Shown here: positions 49,875 through 59,532 of the stretch, piece by piece
How the letters are laid out: every line of letters starts with the position of its first letter
How positions within the stretch are numbered: position 1 is the first letter of the stretch
Translations under genes and position numbers: made by a program
Notes under the pieces: model-generated
Databases searched by the model: none
The model's input: the letters and a program-made list of their open reading frames with translations, nothing else
What the model was told of the DNA's origin: nothing
Assembly: GCA_900112325.1 (NCBI GenBank)
Contig: FOLJ01000008.1
Coordinates: 62,001 to 126,000, forward strand
Length of the DNA: 64,000 nucleotides
Direction: 5' to 3'
Source: Micromonospora sediminimaris
GTDB lineage: Bacteria; Actinomycetota; Actinomycetes; Mycobacteriales; Micromonosporaceae

Positions 49875-51403
49875 TGTTGACCCCTCCCGTCGGCGCTCGC
49901 GCCGACCTCTTCGGCCACCTGGGCTGCCGTGGCCGTACTACGACCGTCGTCATCGTCCCCCCCGGACGACGTCGGCCGGGCCGGCCGACCGCCCTTTGCC
50001 GGCTCATCCGTGCGGGCAGGGGTGGACAGCCCGCGGACGATCCGGCGTAGCAACGGCAGCCGGCCGGCCACCGATCGCTCCGCGCCGTGCTGACTCGGTC
50101 GGTAGTAGTCGGTGCCGACCAGGTCGTCGGGCACGTACTGCTGGGTGACCACGCCCCGCTGGTCGTCGTGCGGATAGCGGTAGCCGATGCCGTGCCCGAG
50201 CCCCCGGGCACCGGAGTAGTGGGCGTCGCGCAGGCCCCGGGGCACCGGCCCGCCCCGGCCGGAGCGCACGTCGGCGATCGCCGCCCCGATCGCGGTGGTC
50301 GCCGAGTTCGACTTCGGTGCGGTGGCCAGGTGGATGACGGCCTGAGCGAGATTGAGCTGCGCCTCGGGCAGGCCGACGTACTCCACCGCGTGGGCCGCGG
50401 CGGTCGCCACACCGAGCGCCGCCGGGTCGGCCATGCCGACGTCCTCGCTGGCGAAGATCACCAACCGCCGCGCGATGAACCTGGCATCCTCCCCGGCGAC
50501 CAGCATCCGGGCCAGCCAGTGCAGCGCCGCGTCCACGTCGGAACCGCGCATGCTCTTGATGAAGGCGCTTGTCACGTCGTAGTGGGCGTCCCCCGCCCGG
50601 TCGTAGCGGACGGCTGCGGTGTCCACCGCGCGTTCGGCGGTGGCCAGGTCGATCTGGTCCTTGCCCAGCGCGGTCGTCGAGGCGGCCGCCGCCTCAAGCG
50701 CGGTGAGCGCCTTGCGGACGTCCCCGCCGGCCAACCGGATCAGGTGCGCCTCCGCCTCGGCGGCGAGGGTGAGCGCCCCGCCCAGGCCGCGCTGGTCGAC
50801 CAGCGCGCGGCGCAGCAGCCCGCGTACCGCAGCGTCGTCGAGGGGCCGAAGGGTGAGCAGCACGCACCGCGAGAGCAGTGGGGAGATGACCGAGAAGTAC
50901 GGATTCTCGGTGGTGGCCGCCAGCAAAGTGACCGTCCGGTCCTCAACCGCCGCGAGCAGCGAATCCTGCTGGGTCTTGCTGAACCGGTGCACCTCGTCGA
51001 TGAAGAGCACCGTCGGCGGGCCACCCGAGCGCCGCTGTCGCCGCGCCGTGTCGATCACCGCACGGACGTCCTTCACCCCGGCGGTCAGCGCGGACATCGC
51101 GACGAACCGCCGGTCCGTCGCGGTGGCGACCAGGTGGGCGATCGTGGTCTTGCCGCTGCCCGGCGGCCCCCAGAGGATGACCGACATCGGCGCGCTGCCG
51201 GCGACCAGCTGCCGCAGCGGCGCACCGGGAGTGAGCAGGTGTTCCTGGCCGACCAACTCGTCCAGACCGGCCGGGCGCATCCGGACCGGCAGCGGCGCGT
51301 CCGGCCCGGCCGGGGTGAAGCCGCCGACACCACCTGAACCCGCCTGCGCACCGGGTGCTGCGGCGGGTTCACCGAGGGTGAAGAGGGCGTCGGACTCCAT
51401 CAC
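49871..51403 (-). CDS. rarA: Replication-associated recombination protein A (RarA/MgsA)
   Basis: AAA+ ATPase acting at stalled forks. 510 aa. [15 protein letters not shown], Walker [14 protein letters not shown] near residue 83, Walker [11 protein letters not shown], sensor [10 protein letters not shown], and the MgsA C-terminal domain ([36 protein letters not shown]). The last ~75 residues are an extra low-complexity tail. Start GTG 51403 or ATG 51400; neither has a good SD. Confidence 0.95.
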   Translation of the reverse strand: MMESDALFTLGEPAAAPGAQAGSGGVGGFTPAGPDAPLPVRMRPAGLDELVGQEHLLTPGAPLRQLVAGSAPMSVILWGPPGSGKTTIAHLVATATDRRFVAMSALTAGVKDVRAVIDTARRQRRSGGPPTVLFIDEVHRFSKTQQDSLLAAVEDRTVTLLAATTENPYFSVISPLLSRCVLLTLRPLDDAAVRGLLRRALVDQRGLGGALTLAAEAEAHLIRLAGGDVRKALTALEAAAASTTALGKDQIDLATAERAVDTAAVRYDRAGDAHYDVTSAFIKSMRGSDVDAALHWLARMLVAGEDARFIARRLVIFASEDVGMADPAALGVATAAAHAVEYVGLPEAQLNLAQAVIHLATAPKSNSATTAIGAAIADVRSGRGGPVPRGLRDAHYSGARGLGHGIGYRYPHDDQRGVVTQQYVPDDLVGTDYYRPSQHGAERSVAGRLPLLRRIVRGLSTPARTDEPAKGGRPARPTSSGGDDDDGRSTATAAQVAEEVGASADGRGQQ

Positions 51404-51475
51404 GAGAACAGTACCGGGCTCGGCCGACTTCGCCGGAATCGCGCCGTCGGCCGAGCCCGGGGTGATCGTTACCGG

Positions 51476-51685
51476 TCAGCCGCGGCCCGGGCGGCGACCC
51501 CGGTACCAGCGACCACCGCCGCCACCCGGCCCCCGGCCGACGCCGGCCAGATAGAGCGAGAGCAGCAGCAGACCTATCAGCACCAGGGTGTTCCAGTTGA
51601 ACAGGTCCGGTGCGCCGAGTTTGGTGTCCAGCAGGTCGAGCAGCAGGGCGAAGCCGAAGACGACGGCCGCAGCGATGGCGAGCAT
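51476..51685 (-). CDS. Small two-helix membrane protein
   Basis: 69 aa from ATG 51685 with GGAGG upstream (a longer frame to 51757 lacks an SD). Two hydrophobic helices (AIAAAVVFGFALLLDLL and NWNTLVLIGLLLLSLYLAG) and a Gly/Arg tail. Resembles short actinobacterial membrane proteins of unknown function; no specific assignment. Confidence 0.65.
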   Translation of the reverse strand: MLAIAAAVVFGFALLLDLLDTKLGAPDLFNWNTLVLIGLLLLSLYLAGVGRGPGGGGGRWYRGRRPGRG

Positions 51686-51802
51686 GACGTTCCTCCGGTG
51701 GGGGTTCCAGTAGGTCGGCGCGGGATGTACCCGATCGGTCGGCTCGCCAATCTCCACGGTGGATCACGCGGCTCCTCCCCACCCACCGCCTACGCTGACG
51801 AC

Positions 51803-52537
51803 ATGATCAACGCCGACGAGGTCCTGGATGGGCGGGGCGCCATCCTGGCCGCGACGGGCCACCATCCCTTCGTGCGGCACTCGCTGCCGATCCACGAACC
51901 GGCGAAGGGCTGGCGACGCGCCGGGGCCGTGTGCTGGCTGCTCACCGTCGAGCAGGGGCCGATCGGTGGCGTGATCGGCCCGTCTGACACGGCGATCGAC
52001 CTGGTCAGCACGCTGGTCACGGAAGGCAGGTTGGGTGCCGGACGGTGGCTGCACCTGCCCCGTACGGATCCGGCGCCGCTCGGTCCGGCCGTGGCCGGGT
52101 ACGAGGACTGGGATTTTCTCTGGACGACAGGTGCGCCGCCGGCACAACCCGGCGAGGAGCGGGTGGTACGACTGACCGAGGCGGACCACCCGGCCCTGAC
52201 GGCGCTTATCGACGAGGCGTTCCCGACCAGCACCGCCCGTCCGGGCAGTCCGCAGGTGCGCGGCTGGTACGGCATCCGCGACGGTGACCGGCTGGTCGCC
52301 TGCGGCGCCGACCGGACCCGGGGCGAGGTCGGTTTCCTCGCTGGGCTGGCGGTGGCACCGCAGCACCGAGGACGCGGCCTGGGTGCGGCGATCACCACCG
52401 GAATGACGCGGGCCCTGCTGGACCGGTACGGCATGGTGGCGCTGGGCGTCTACCCGAGCAACGTGACGGCGATCCGGCTCTATCGGCGGCTCGGCTACGC
52501 CGACACGTTCCCGCTCACCTCGGTCCGCTTCGTCTGA
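51803..52537 (+). CDS. GNAT-family N-acetyltransferase
   Basis: 244 aa. The C-terminal half holds the acetyl-CoA-binding motif FLAGLAVAPQHRGRGLGAAIT and the end motif LGVYPSNVTAIRLYRRLGY. The N-terminal 120 residues are a degenerate GNAT-like half. ATG 51803 has no clear SD. Its 3' end overlaps the convergent MFS gene by 43 nt. Acceptor unknown. Confidence 0.85.
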   Translation: MINADEVLDGRGAILAATGHHPFVRHSLPIHEPAKGWRRAGAVCWLLTVEQGPIGGVIGPSDTAIDLVSTLVTEGRLGAGRWLHLPRTDPAPLGPAVAGYEDWDFLWTTGAPPAQPGEERVVRLTEADHPALTALIDEAFPTSTARPGSPQVRGWYGIRDGDRLVACGADRTRGEVGFLAGLAVAPQHRGRGLGAAITTGMTRALLDRYGMVALGVYPSNVTAIRLYRRLGYADTFPLTSVRFV

Positions 52538-53868
52538 TCGTCGGTGGGGCCGTCGGCGATCCTTCCTGCCCGGTCTGCGACCGGTTCGTCGACGATCGGT
52601 TCTGCCTGGTCGGCGGGCGGCCTGGGTTGGCCGGCGACCCGGCCCGCCCGCCAGGCGGGCAGATACAGCGGTGCGGCGACCGCCAGCGCGACCGCACCGA
52701 CAAGCATCGCCGTGCTCACCCCGGCCCGGTCGCCGATGAAGCCGAGCAGCACGCCGCCGAACGCACCGGCCGGCATGGCCACCATCGAATTCACCGAGAT
52801 CACGCTGGTCCGGTACGGGCCGTCGACCTGCCGGTGCAGCAGTCCCATGTGCAACGGGTTCGACGCGCCGTGCACGGCATGGCAGGCGAAGAAGGCGATC
52901 AGCACGCCGACCGGTCCGGCGAGCAGGGCCATCGCGACCACGGTGACGCCCTGCACGATCCGCAGCAGCGCGGCGCCGGGTGCGGCACCGAGCCGGCGGA
53001 TGAGCAGCGGAGTGAAAGCCGCGCCGGCCGCGGAGGCCAGCCAGGCGATGGTGCTCGCCGGACCGAGCAGGGCGGCTGCCCGGTCGGCGTCGCCGATCAC
53101 CTCGGCCAGCCGGATCGGCAGCAGGCTCTCGAACGTGACCATCCCGAAGCCCCAGAACAGCTCCACCGCGACCAGGGCGAGCAGCACCCGGGACCGGCGC
53201 AGCAGGCCGAACGCCTCGCCGACCATGCGGGGCGCGGCCCGGACCGAGGCCCGCACTGCACCGGGCCCGCTCGCCGGTCGCCGTTCCACCAGCAGGGTCA
53301 GCAACGCCAGCAGCGAAACCCCCTGCAGACCGAGGGCGGCCAGCACCGGCGTGGTCAGGGCACTGACCGGACCCAGCGGACCGAGCGCGACCAGACCGCC
53401 GCTGAGCAGCGCACCGGCCGCGATGCTCAGGCCGAGCACGGTGCCACCGTGACCGAGACCCTTCTCGTACGCGGCATCCGGGTCGACGGCCAGGGTGCTG
53501 TCCACGTACCAGGACTCCAGCGGGCCACTGTCCAGGGCACGGAACACGCCCTGCAACGCCCAGACGATGGCCAGCAGGGCGAACGAGTCCGCCACCACCA
53601 GCAGACCCAGTGAGACGAGGCTTACCGAACCGGCCGCCACCAGCACCGGCTTGCGGCCCAGCGCGTCGGCGAACCCACCGGTCGGCAACTCCAGGGCGAG
53701 CACCACCACCCCCTGGGCGGCGGCGGCCAGACCGATCTGGGTCAGGGTCAGGCCCCGCTCCTGCATCAGCAGGATCACCACCGGGATCAGCAGGCCGGTC
53801 GGTAGCCAGCGCAGACCGTGCAGAACCAGGAAACGACGCCGGATCTGGCGTACGGACAGCTCGCTCAC
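52495..53868 (-). CDS. Major facilitator superfamily transporter
   Basis: 457 aa, 12 membrane helices. MFS marks: LELPTGGFADALGRKPVLV (the loop 2-3 GxxxD-x-x-GRK motif) near residue 65 and a repeat-like FGGVLLGFIGDRAG in the second half. The hydrophilic tail (~40 aa) is acidic. GTG 53868 overlaps the ArsR stop (GTGA), so it is co-expressed with its regulator. Likely a drug or metabolite exporter controlled by that repressor. Confidence 0.88.
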   Translation of the reverse strand: MSELSVRQIRRRFLVLHGLRWLPTGLLIPVVILLMQERGLTLTQIGLAAAAQGVVVLALELPTGGFADALGRKPVLVAAGSVSLVSLGLLVVADSFALLAIVWALQGVFRALDSGPLESWYVDSTLAVDPDAAYEKGLGHGGTVLGLSIAAGALLSGGLVALGPLGPVSALTTPVLAALGLQGVSLLALLTLLVERRPASGPGAVRASVRAAPRMVGEAFGLLRRSRVLLALVAVELFWGFGMVTFESLLPIRLAEVIGDADRAAALLGPASTIAWLASAAGAAFTPLLIRRLGAAPGAALLRIVQGVTVVAMALLAGPVGVLIAFFACHAVHGASNPLHMGLLHRQVDGPYRTSVISVNSMVAMPAGAFGGVLLGFIGDRAGVSTAMLVGAVALAVAAPLYLPAWRAGRVAGQPRPPADQAEPIVDEPVADRAGRIADGPTDDQTKRTEVSGNVSA

Positions 53869-54461
53869 GGCTTCCTCCCGAGCAGCAGCGGGAAGGAGGC
53901 GAGGAAGATCTGCACCTGCTCGGCACCGGGCTCATCCGGATCGGCCTCGGCCCGGTAGCGCTCCAGGATGCGCCACAGCTCCTGCTGCAACTCGGCCAGC
54001 CGGGCCGCCGGAATGGTCAGGAAGGCATCGCTCATGCCGAAGGCGTCCCGCCACTCGGGTGACCACTCGTCGCGGACGGCGAACCATCGCTCGGTGTGCT
54101 CGACGAAGAGGCGGACCTGCTCGGCCTGGATCCACTCCATCGCGGCCCGGGCGTCGGGGTCGTTGTCGAAGTCGGTGTTCTCCCAGTTGGTCACGTCATG
54201 GGCGGCTCGCCACCAGCGCTGTCGCCCGGTGCCCCGGTCGGGCTCCTCGACGACCAGGCCGACCTCGGCCAACTGGCGCAGGTGATAGCTGGTCGCGCCG
54301 GTGTTGCTGTCGAGCAGTCCGGCGAGGGTGGTCGCGGTGGCCGGTCCCTTGACCCGCAGCGCGCCGAGCAGCCGGGCCCGCAGTGGATGCGCCAGCACCC
54401 GGACCTGTCGGTGATCGATGCGGACCTGTCGCGGCGGTGGGCGACGCTCTCCCTCGGTCAT
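53865..54461 (-). CDS. ArsR-family (winged-helix) transcriptional regulator
   Basis: 198 aa from ATG 54461. HTH_20/ArsR domain at residues 15-85: VRVLAHPLRARLLGALRVKGPATATTLAGLL, then NTGATSYHLRQLAEVGLVVEE. No Cys metal site; the C-terminal part is helical (EWIQAEQVRLFVEHTERW). It probably represses itself and the MFS exporter through the two palindromes at 54465-54507. Confidence 0.88.
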   Translation of the reverse strand: MTEGERRPPPRQVRIDHRQVRVLAHPLRARLLGALRVKGPATATTLAGLLDSNTGATSYHLRQLAEVGLVVEEPDRGTGRQRWWRAAHDVTNWENTDFDNDPDARAAMEWIQAEQVRLFVEHTERWFAVRDEWSPEWRDAFGMSDAFLTIPAARLAELQQELWRILERYRAEADPDEPGAEQVQIFLASFPLLLGRKP

Positions 54462-54464
54462 GAA

Positions 54465-54507
54465 TGCACAATAACTGTGCACAACTCCTGTGCACAATAG
54501 TTGTGCA
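54465..54507. promoter_or_regulatory. Tandem operator palindromes over the arsR-family promoter
   Basis: Two 17-bp dyads, TGCACAATAACTGTGCA (54465-54481, one mismatch) and TGCACAATAGTTGTGCA (54491-54507, perfect), start 26 bp apart. On the minus strand TTGTGC (54497-54492) and TATTGT (54473-54468) are spaced 18 bp as a -35/-10 pair, placing the transcript start at or near ATG 54461. Repressor bound to both sites would cover the promoter. Confidence 0.75.
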
Positions 54508-54576
54508 CAGTTGTCGACGTGCGGGTGGCTGGGTGCGGGGTGACGGGACGTTGGCCGCTATGTCGGGCAGAAACAG

Positions 54577-55339
54577 TCAGCGGCCGGCGGCGAGCAGCTC
54601 CGAGACACCGCGCAGCCGGGTGCGGAGCAGACCGACGGCCCGGGTGGAGTCGAGGCGTACCTCGGTGGGGCGCACCACCCCGGCACCGGCACCGGTGGTG
54701 GTCTTCAGGCCGGCGGGGTCGATGCCCTCCCGGTGGGCCACCAGCAGGCCCAGTTCCGCCCGGCTCACCGCGTTCGGGCCCGCCACGTTCAGCGGGCCGG
54801 CGACGTCGGTGCCCACCAGCTCCAACGCGGCGGCGGCGAGGTCACCGACGTCGATCGGGCAGCGCAGCTCATCGGTGAACAGGGTCGCCCGACCGGCCAG
54901 CGCATCCCGGCAGAGCTGAATCTGCTTGCTCCCCTCCCCCAGGATCAGCGAGGTGCGCACCAGCACAGCACCCGGGTCGATCGCCCGCACCGCCGTCTCC
55001 GCAGCCGCCTTCGCCGCCCCGTACGGAAAAATCGGTGTGGGTGGATCGTCGTCGGCGTACGCCTCGGGTCGCCCGGCGTGCAACGCGTCGCTGGAGATGT
55101 GCACCAACCGGGCCCCCACCCGCGCGGCGGCGTACGCGACGTGCGCCGCCCCGTCAGCGGTGACCGCCCAGTCGCCGTACCGGTAGGGGGTGGCGACCAC
55201 GGCGTCCGGACGTACTGCCGCGACCAGCGCGACCACCGCGGCCCGATCGGTCACGTCCAGTCGACGGACCTCGACACCCGGCAACCCGATCTCACCGGAG
55301 TGGCACGTCCCCACCACCACCCACCACCAACACCCGCAC
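54577..55339 (-). pseudogene. Broken RmlD/SDR-type NAD-dependent reductase
   Basis: The body is a good dTDP-4-dehydrorhamnose-reductase-like SDR: VEVRRLDVTDRAAVVALV, VHISSDALHAG, the YGAAK catalytic pair and LNVAGPNAVSRAELG. The N-terminus is damaged. GTG 55339, with a fine GAGGGGG SD, reads VRVLVVGG in a different frame and soon stops. The body frame begins without the glycine-rich NAD loop and first helix (reading WWWVVVGTCHSGE). A deletion plus frameshift inside a GGTGGTGGG-type run explains both. An in-frame ATG (55353) could make a protein, but it would lack the cofactor loop. Confidence 0.65.
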
Positions 55340-55391
55340 AGTCGCCCCCTCATCCACTCCCCCGCTCCCCCGCTCCCCCGCTCCCGCACCG

Positions 55392-55452
55392 GTTGATCAA
55401 GAAGTTTTGGTCTCGATCCGGCCCAGATCATGACGCAAACTTCTTGATCAAC
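55392..55452. repeat. Inverted repeat, GATCAAGAAGTT family, copy 2
   Basis: 16-bp perfect outer arms GTTGATCAAGAAGTTT (55392-55407) and complement (55437-55452). The inner part (TGGTCTCGATCC ... GATCATGACG) is a decayed palindrome, compared with the intact copy at 63822. Located between the broken SDR and aspS. Confidence 0.85.
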
Positions 55453-55506
55453 GGACAGAGGGCAGCCGGACAGAGGGGCAAGCGGGGAGAGGGGCCAGGG
55501 GGGTGG

Positions 55507-57315
55507 TCAGGTGGGGTCGGATACGGGGGCGGCGGGGCCGGCGGTGCCGGCGTGGGACGGGGGCTGCTGGGGCTTGGGTTTGGCGTCGATGCCGGCCTCG
55601 GTGCGCTGCTGGGCGGTGATCGGGGTGGGTGCGCCGGTGAGGGGGTCGAAGCCGCCCCGGGTCTTCGGGAAGGCGATCACCTCGCGGATCGAGTCGGCCC
55701 CGGCGAGCAGCATGCAGACCCGGTCCCAGCCGAACGCGATACCGCCGTGCGGGGGCGGGCCGTAGCTGAACGCCTCCAGCAGGAAGCCGAACTTGTCCTG
55801 TGCCTCCTCGGGGCTGATGCCGAGCAGGTCGAACACCCGCTGCTGCACGTCACGGCGGTGGATACGGATCGAACCGCCGCCGATCTCGTTGCCGTTGCAG
55901 ACGATGTCGTACGCGTACGCCAGAGCCCGGTCCGGCGCCTCCTCGAACCGGTCGACCCACTCGGAGTTCGGCGAGGTGAACGGGTGGTGCACAGCCGTCC
56001 ATCCCCCCTCGTCGGTCTTCTCGAACATGGGGGCGTCGACCACCCAGCAGAACGCCCAGGCGCTCTCGTCGACCAGGCCGGCCCGCCGCGCGATCTCGAT
56101 CCGGGCCGCACCGAGCAGCTCCTGGGCCTCGCGGGTCTCCCCGCTGGCGGCGAAGAAGATCGCATCGCCAGGCTTGGCACCGACCGCGTCGGCCAGCCCG
56201 GCCAGATGCTCTGCCGACAGGTTCTTCGCCACCGGCCCGCGTGCCTCACCGGTCTCGGCGTCGAGCACCACGTAGGCCAGGCCCTTGGCGCCACGCGCCT
56301 TGGCCCAGTCCTGCCAGCCGTCCAGCTCCTTGCGGGTCTGGGACGCGCCACCGGGCATGACCACCGCACCCACGTAGCCTCCCGCGTCGATCGCCCCGGC
56401 GAACACCCGGAACGCGGTACCCCGCAGGTAGTCGGTCAGCTCGGTCAGCTCGACGCCGTAGCGCAGGTCCGGCTTGTCCGAGCCGTACCGGGCCATCGCG
56501 TCGTGCCAGGTGATCCGCGGAATGGGCCGGGGGATCTCGTGGTCGGCCAGCTCCGACCAGAGCGCGGCGACGATCGCCTCGCCGAGGTCGATCACATCGT
56601 CCTCGGTGACGAACGACATCTCGATGTCCAGCTGGGTGAACTCCGGCTGCCGGTCGGCCCGGAAGTCCTCGTCGCGGTAGCAGCGGGCGATCTGGTAGTA
56701 ACGCTCCATCCCGCCGACCATCAGCAACTGCTTGAACAGCTGCGGCGACTGCGGCAGCGCGTACCAGCTGCCCGGCTGAAGGCGCACCGGCACCAGGAAG
56801 TCGCGCGCGCCCTCCGGCGTGGACCGGGTCAGCGTGGGCGTCTCGATCTCCAGGAAGTCCCGCTCGTGCAGCACCGTACGGGCCAGCTGGTTGGCGCGTG
56901 ACCGCAGCCGCATGGCCCGCGCCGGGCCGCCGCGCCGCAGGTCGAGGTAGCGGTACTTGAGCCGGACGTCGTCCCCGGCCACCACCTGGTCGTCCACCGG
57001 CAGCGGCAGCGGCGCGGCCTCGGAGAGCACCTCCAGCTCGGCCGCCGTCACCTCGATCTCGCCGGTGGGCAGCTCCGGGTTCTCGTTACCCTCGGGCCGC
57101 CGGGTGACCTCACCGACGACCTTGACGCAGTACTCGTTGCGCAGCGCGTGCGCGTCCTCCTCCCGGAGGACCACCTGCACCACGCCCGAGCCGTCGCGCA
57201 GGTCGACGAAGATGACACCGCCGTGGTCGCGCCGGCGGGCCACCCACCCGGCGAGCGTCACCGTGGTGCCGGCGTCCGTCGCGCGCAGGCTGCCGGCGTC
57301 ATGGGTACGGATCAC
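55507..57315 (-). CDS. aspS: Aspartyl-tRNA synthetase (bacterial type)
   Basis: Charges tRNA-Asp (in actinobacteria probably also tRNA-Asn, repaired by GatCAB; inference). 602 aa. OB-fold anticodon domain ([19 protein letters not shown]), class-II motif 2 [30 protein letters not shown], the GAD insertion (~290-420) and motif 3 [15 protein letters not shown] 57315. The Ala/Pro-rich tail is short. Confidence 0.98.
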   Translation of the reverse strand: MIRTHDAGSLRATDAGTTVTLAGWVARRRDHGGVIFVDLRDGSGVVQVVLREEDAHALRNEYCVKVVGEVTRRPEGNENPELPTGEIEVTAAELEVLSEAAPLPLPVDDQVVAGDDVRLKYRYLDLRRGGPARAMRLRSRANQLARTVLHERDFLEIETPTLTRSTPEGARDFLVPVRLQPGSWYALPQSPQLFKQLLMVGGMERYYQIARCYRDEDFRADRQPEFTQLDIEMSFVTEDDVIDLGEAIVAALWSELADHEIPRPIPRITWHDAMARYGSDKPDLRYGVELTELTDYLRGTAFRVFAGAIDAGGYVGAVVMPGGASQTRKELDGWQDWAKARGAKGLAYVVLDAETGEARGPVAKNLSAEHLAGLADAVGAKPGDAIFFAASGETREAQELLGAARIEIARRAGLVDESAWAFCWVVDAPMFEKTDEGGWTAVHHPFTSPNSEWVDRFEEAPDRALAYAYDIVCNGNEIGGGSIRIHRRDVQQRVFDLLGISPEEAQDKFGFLLEAFSYGPPPHGGIAFGWDRVCMLLAGADSIREVIAFPKTRGGFDPLTGAPTPITAQQRTEAGIDAKPKPQQPPSHAGTAGPAAPVSDPT

Positions 57316-57443
57316 GACGTGCGTCTCCCTCGTCTTGCCCTACGTCTGCTCCCCGGCATTCTGTCAGCACCCGCCCGTCGACGTTCCCCGGGTACGCGGA
57401 CCAGGGCCCTTGTCGACACCTGCGGTGACGGACGGACGCTCCG

Positions 57444-58115
57444 TCAGCGCGTCCGGCTCACCGACACGACCCTCGGGTCCACGGAGTAGCGGCGCGCCAC
57501 GTCGTCGGCGTCGCCCGCGGTGGCGCCGGGATCGAAAAACACCTCCAGGCACGAGCTGCGCGGCCCGTCGAACCCGAAGCCGGCGATGACGTGTTCGGGA
57601 TCGAAGCGGCGGCCGTCGCGGGTCAGCTCGTCGACAGATGCTTCCGGCCGCACGCACACCATCACCTCGGGCTGGGTACCGCTCCAGGCCAGGGCCGGAG
57701 CCGATGCGCCGATGGTGAGCAGGAGAGTCGCCCCCACGCCGATCACGGTGGCCCGACCGAGCGCCGACCTGCTCGCCGGAAAGGCCCCGAGCACCGGCCG
57801 GCTCGACGGCAGGGCCACCGCGCCGAGAGCGGCCAGGACGTACGCCCACAGCGCCCGCTTGTCCGCCGTGTCGTACAGGGCCAGCGCGACGACGCCAGCG
57901 CCGACGGTCTGGGTGACCAGGGCGACCACCCGGAATTCCGGCTGGTCGACAACCGCCGCGGGTATCGCGGCGAGCACACCGAGCACCAGGAGGAGCCCGA
58001 CGAACCAGGACGCGTTCCATTCACGACGCGCGTCCACGGCGAGCAGCACCCAGGCCGACCCCTGCCCGCCCACGAAGATCGGCGCGCGCAACTGCGCCAG
58101 GAGTCGTACGACCAT
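57444..58115 (-). CDS. Membrane protein of unknown function
   Basis: 223 aa. Four or five hydrophobic helices in residues ~15-145, then an exported domain with two Cys (VMVCVRPEAS, RSSCLEVFFDPGATAGDADDVARRYSVDP). No family recognised; the C-terminal part is only weakly reminiscent of FtsX-type extracellular domains. ATG 58115 has no SD; TACTGT upstream could give a leaderless mRNA. Confidence 0.65.
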   Translation of the reverse strand: MVVRLLAQLRAPIFVGGQGSAWVLLAVDARREWNASWFVGLLLVLGVLAAIPAAVVDQPEFRVVALVTQTVGAGVVALALYDTADKRALWAYVLAALGAVALPSSRPVLGAFPASRSALGRATVIGVGATLLLTIGASAPALAWSGTQPEVMVCVRPEASVDELTRDGRRFDPEHVIAGFGFDGPRSSCLEVFFDPGATAGDADDVARRYSVDPRVVSVSRTR

Positions 58116-58156
58116 CGGCCGACAGTAGTCGATGGAACATGGTCCGGGACAGCGGT

Positions 58157-58189
58157 GCGGGCCGCCGGAGGAGGAATCCGGCGGCCCGC
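58157..58189. terminator. Terminator of the protease gene
   Basis: Perfect 12-bp arms GCGGGCCGCCGG / CCGGCGGCCCGC with a 9-nt loop, 30 nt past the protease stop. Confidence 0.85.
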
Positions 58190-58218
58190 TGGCGGAGCAG
58201 GTTCTCCTGACGGGGAGG

Positions 58219-59268
58219 TCAGAAGATGCTGACGCCGTAGCGGCTCAGCGCCTCGGTGACCGGCTGGAAGAAGGTGGTGCCGCCGGTACGGCAGTTGCCG
58301 CTGCCGCCGGAGGTCAGGCCGAGTGCGGTGCTGCCGCTGAACAGCGAGCCGCCGCTGTCGCCGGGCTCGGCGCAGATGTTGGTCCGGATCAGACCGCTGA
58401 CCCGCCCCTCGGCGTAGTTGACCGTGGCGTTGAGCGCGGTCACCGAGCCGCTGCGCAGGCCGGTGGTGCTGCCGGAGCGCTGCGCCGACTGACCGACGTA
58501 CGCGTTACCGGCGCCGGTGATGTCCCGGTAGCTGCCGTTGTAGAGGTAGACGTTGCCGGCCGCGTTGCCCGAGTTGTTGTGCCGGACGATGCCGTAGTCG
58601 TTGCCCGGGAAGCTGCTGCCGGCGCGGGTGCCCAGCAGCGAGGTCTGACCCGAGTTGCTGTACCAGCTCGACGAGATGTTGGTGCAGTGGCCCGCAGTCA
58701 GGAAGTAGTACGTGCTGCCGCTGCGCACGTTGAAGCCGAGCGAGCAGCGCCCGCCACCGCCGGCGTAGATGGCCTGGCCACCGGAGATGCGGGTGCTCAG
58801 CACGCCGGCCTCGGCCTCGATGCGTACCGCGCCGTTGGTGCGCGCCGCAGCGGCCTTGACCCGCTCCAGCTTGGCCCCGGTGACGGTGGTGTCGACGGAG
58901 ACGACCACCTGGTTGGTGACCGGGTCGGTCCACCAGGCGGTGCCGGGGATGTTGACGGAACGCTCCAGCACGGCGGTGGCGCGGTTCAGCTCCGCGGCAC
59001 CGCGCTTGACGACCTTGACCTTGGCGCCGACGGCGGCCGCCTGGCGGGCGGCGGCGACGTCGGTGACGGCGACGACCATCTTGCCGCTGGCGTCGGCGTA
59101 GGTGCCGGCGGCACGGTCTCCGAGCCGGTCGGCGAGCGCGGCGGCGGCGTCGGGCGAGACGCTCCCGGGTGCCGCCTGGGCGGGGGTGCCGGCCAACACG
59201 CCGGCGACCAGGGTTCCTGCCGCGGCTACGGTGACGACACGGCGGACCATTGACCTCGTGGGTCGCAT
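58219..59268 (-). CDS. Secreted S1-family (streptogrisin/alpha-lytic-like) serine protease
   Basis: 349 aa from ATG 59268 with GGAGG. Signal peptide ([24 protein letters not shown]), a pro-region of ~130 aa with alpha-lytic-protease prodomain features, and a mature domain from about [11 protein letters not shown]. Catalytic triad: His in TAGHC, Asp in GNDYGIV and Ser in [10 protein letters not shown]. Cys pairs ([23 protein letters not shown]) give the expected disulfides. Secreted and self-processing by family knowledge. Confidence 0.95.
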   Translation of the reverse strand: MRPTRSMVRRVVTVAAAGTLVAGVLAGTPAQAAPGSVSPDAAAALADRLGDRAAGTYADASGKMVVAVTDVAAARQAAAVGAKVKVVKRGAAELNRATAVLERSVNIPGTAWWTDPVTNQVVVSVDTTVTGAKLERVKAAAARTNGAVRIEAEAGVLSTRISGGQAIYAGGGGRCSLGFNVRSGSTYYFLTAGHCTNISSSWYSNSGQTSLLGTRAGSSFPGNDYGIVRHNNSGNAAGNVYLYNGSYRDITGAGNAYVGQSAQRSGSTTGLRSGSVTALNATVNYAEGRVSGLIRTNICAEPGDSGGSLFSGSTALGLTSGGSGNCRTGGTTFFQPVTEALSRYGVSIF

Positions 59269-59450
59269 GTAACAGCCTCCCGACATGGGGGATGAGGCCC
59301 TGTCACGTCGACAGGGACGGGGGCAGCTCGACCACCTGGGGAAATGGCCAAGCGATGGAAAGTATTCACATATTTAAGATCGTTAACAAGACCTGGCTAT
59401 GCCCGAATTCACCCACCGGCAATCCGTAACAGGGAGGACACATACGAAGA

Positions 59451-59494
59451 CCGGGGTGTCACACGGCCAGTACGACCTCCGTGTGACACCCCGG
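59451..59494. terminator. Strong terminator downstream of hisS
   Basis: Perfect 16-bp arms CCGGGGTGTCACACGG (59451-59466) and complement (59479-59494), 12-nt loop, about 40 nt past the hisS stop. The rest of 59269-59532 is the AT-richer protease promoter area (TTCACATATTTAAGATCG near 59366). Confidence 0.85.
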
Positions 59495-59532
59495 ACCGGG
59501 AAAGCGATCTCAGGGTTACGGCAACACCGCGC

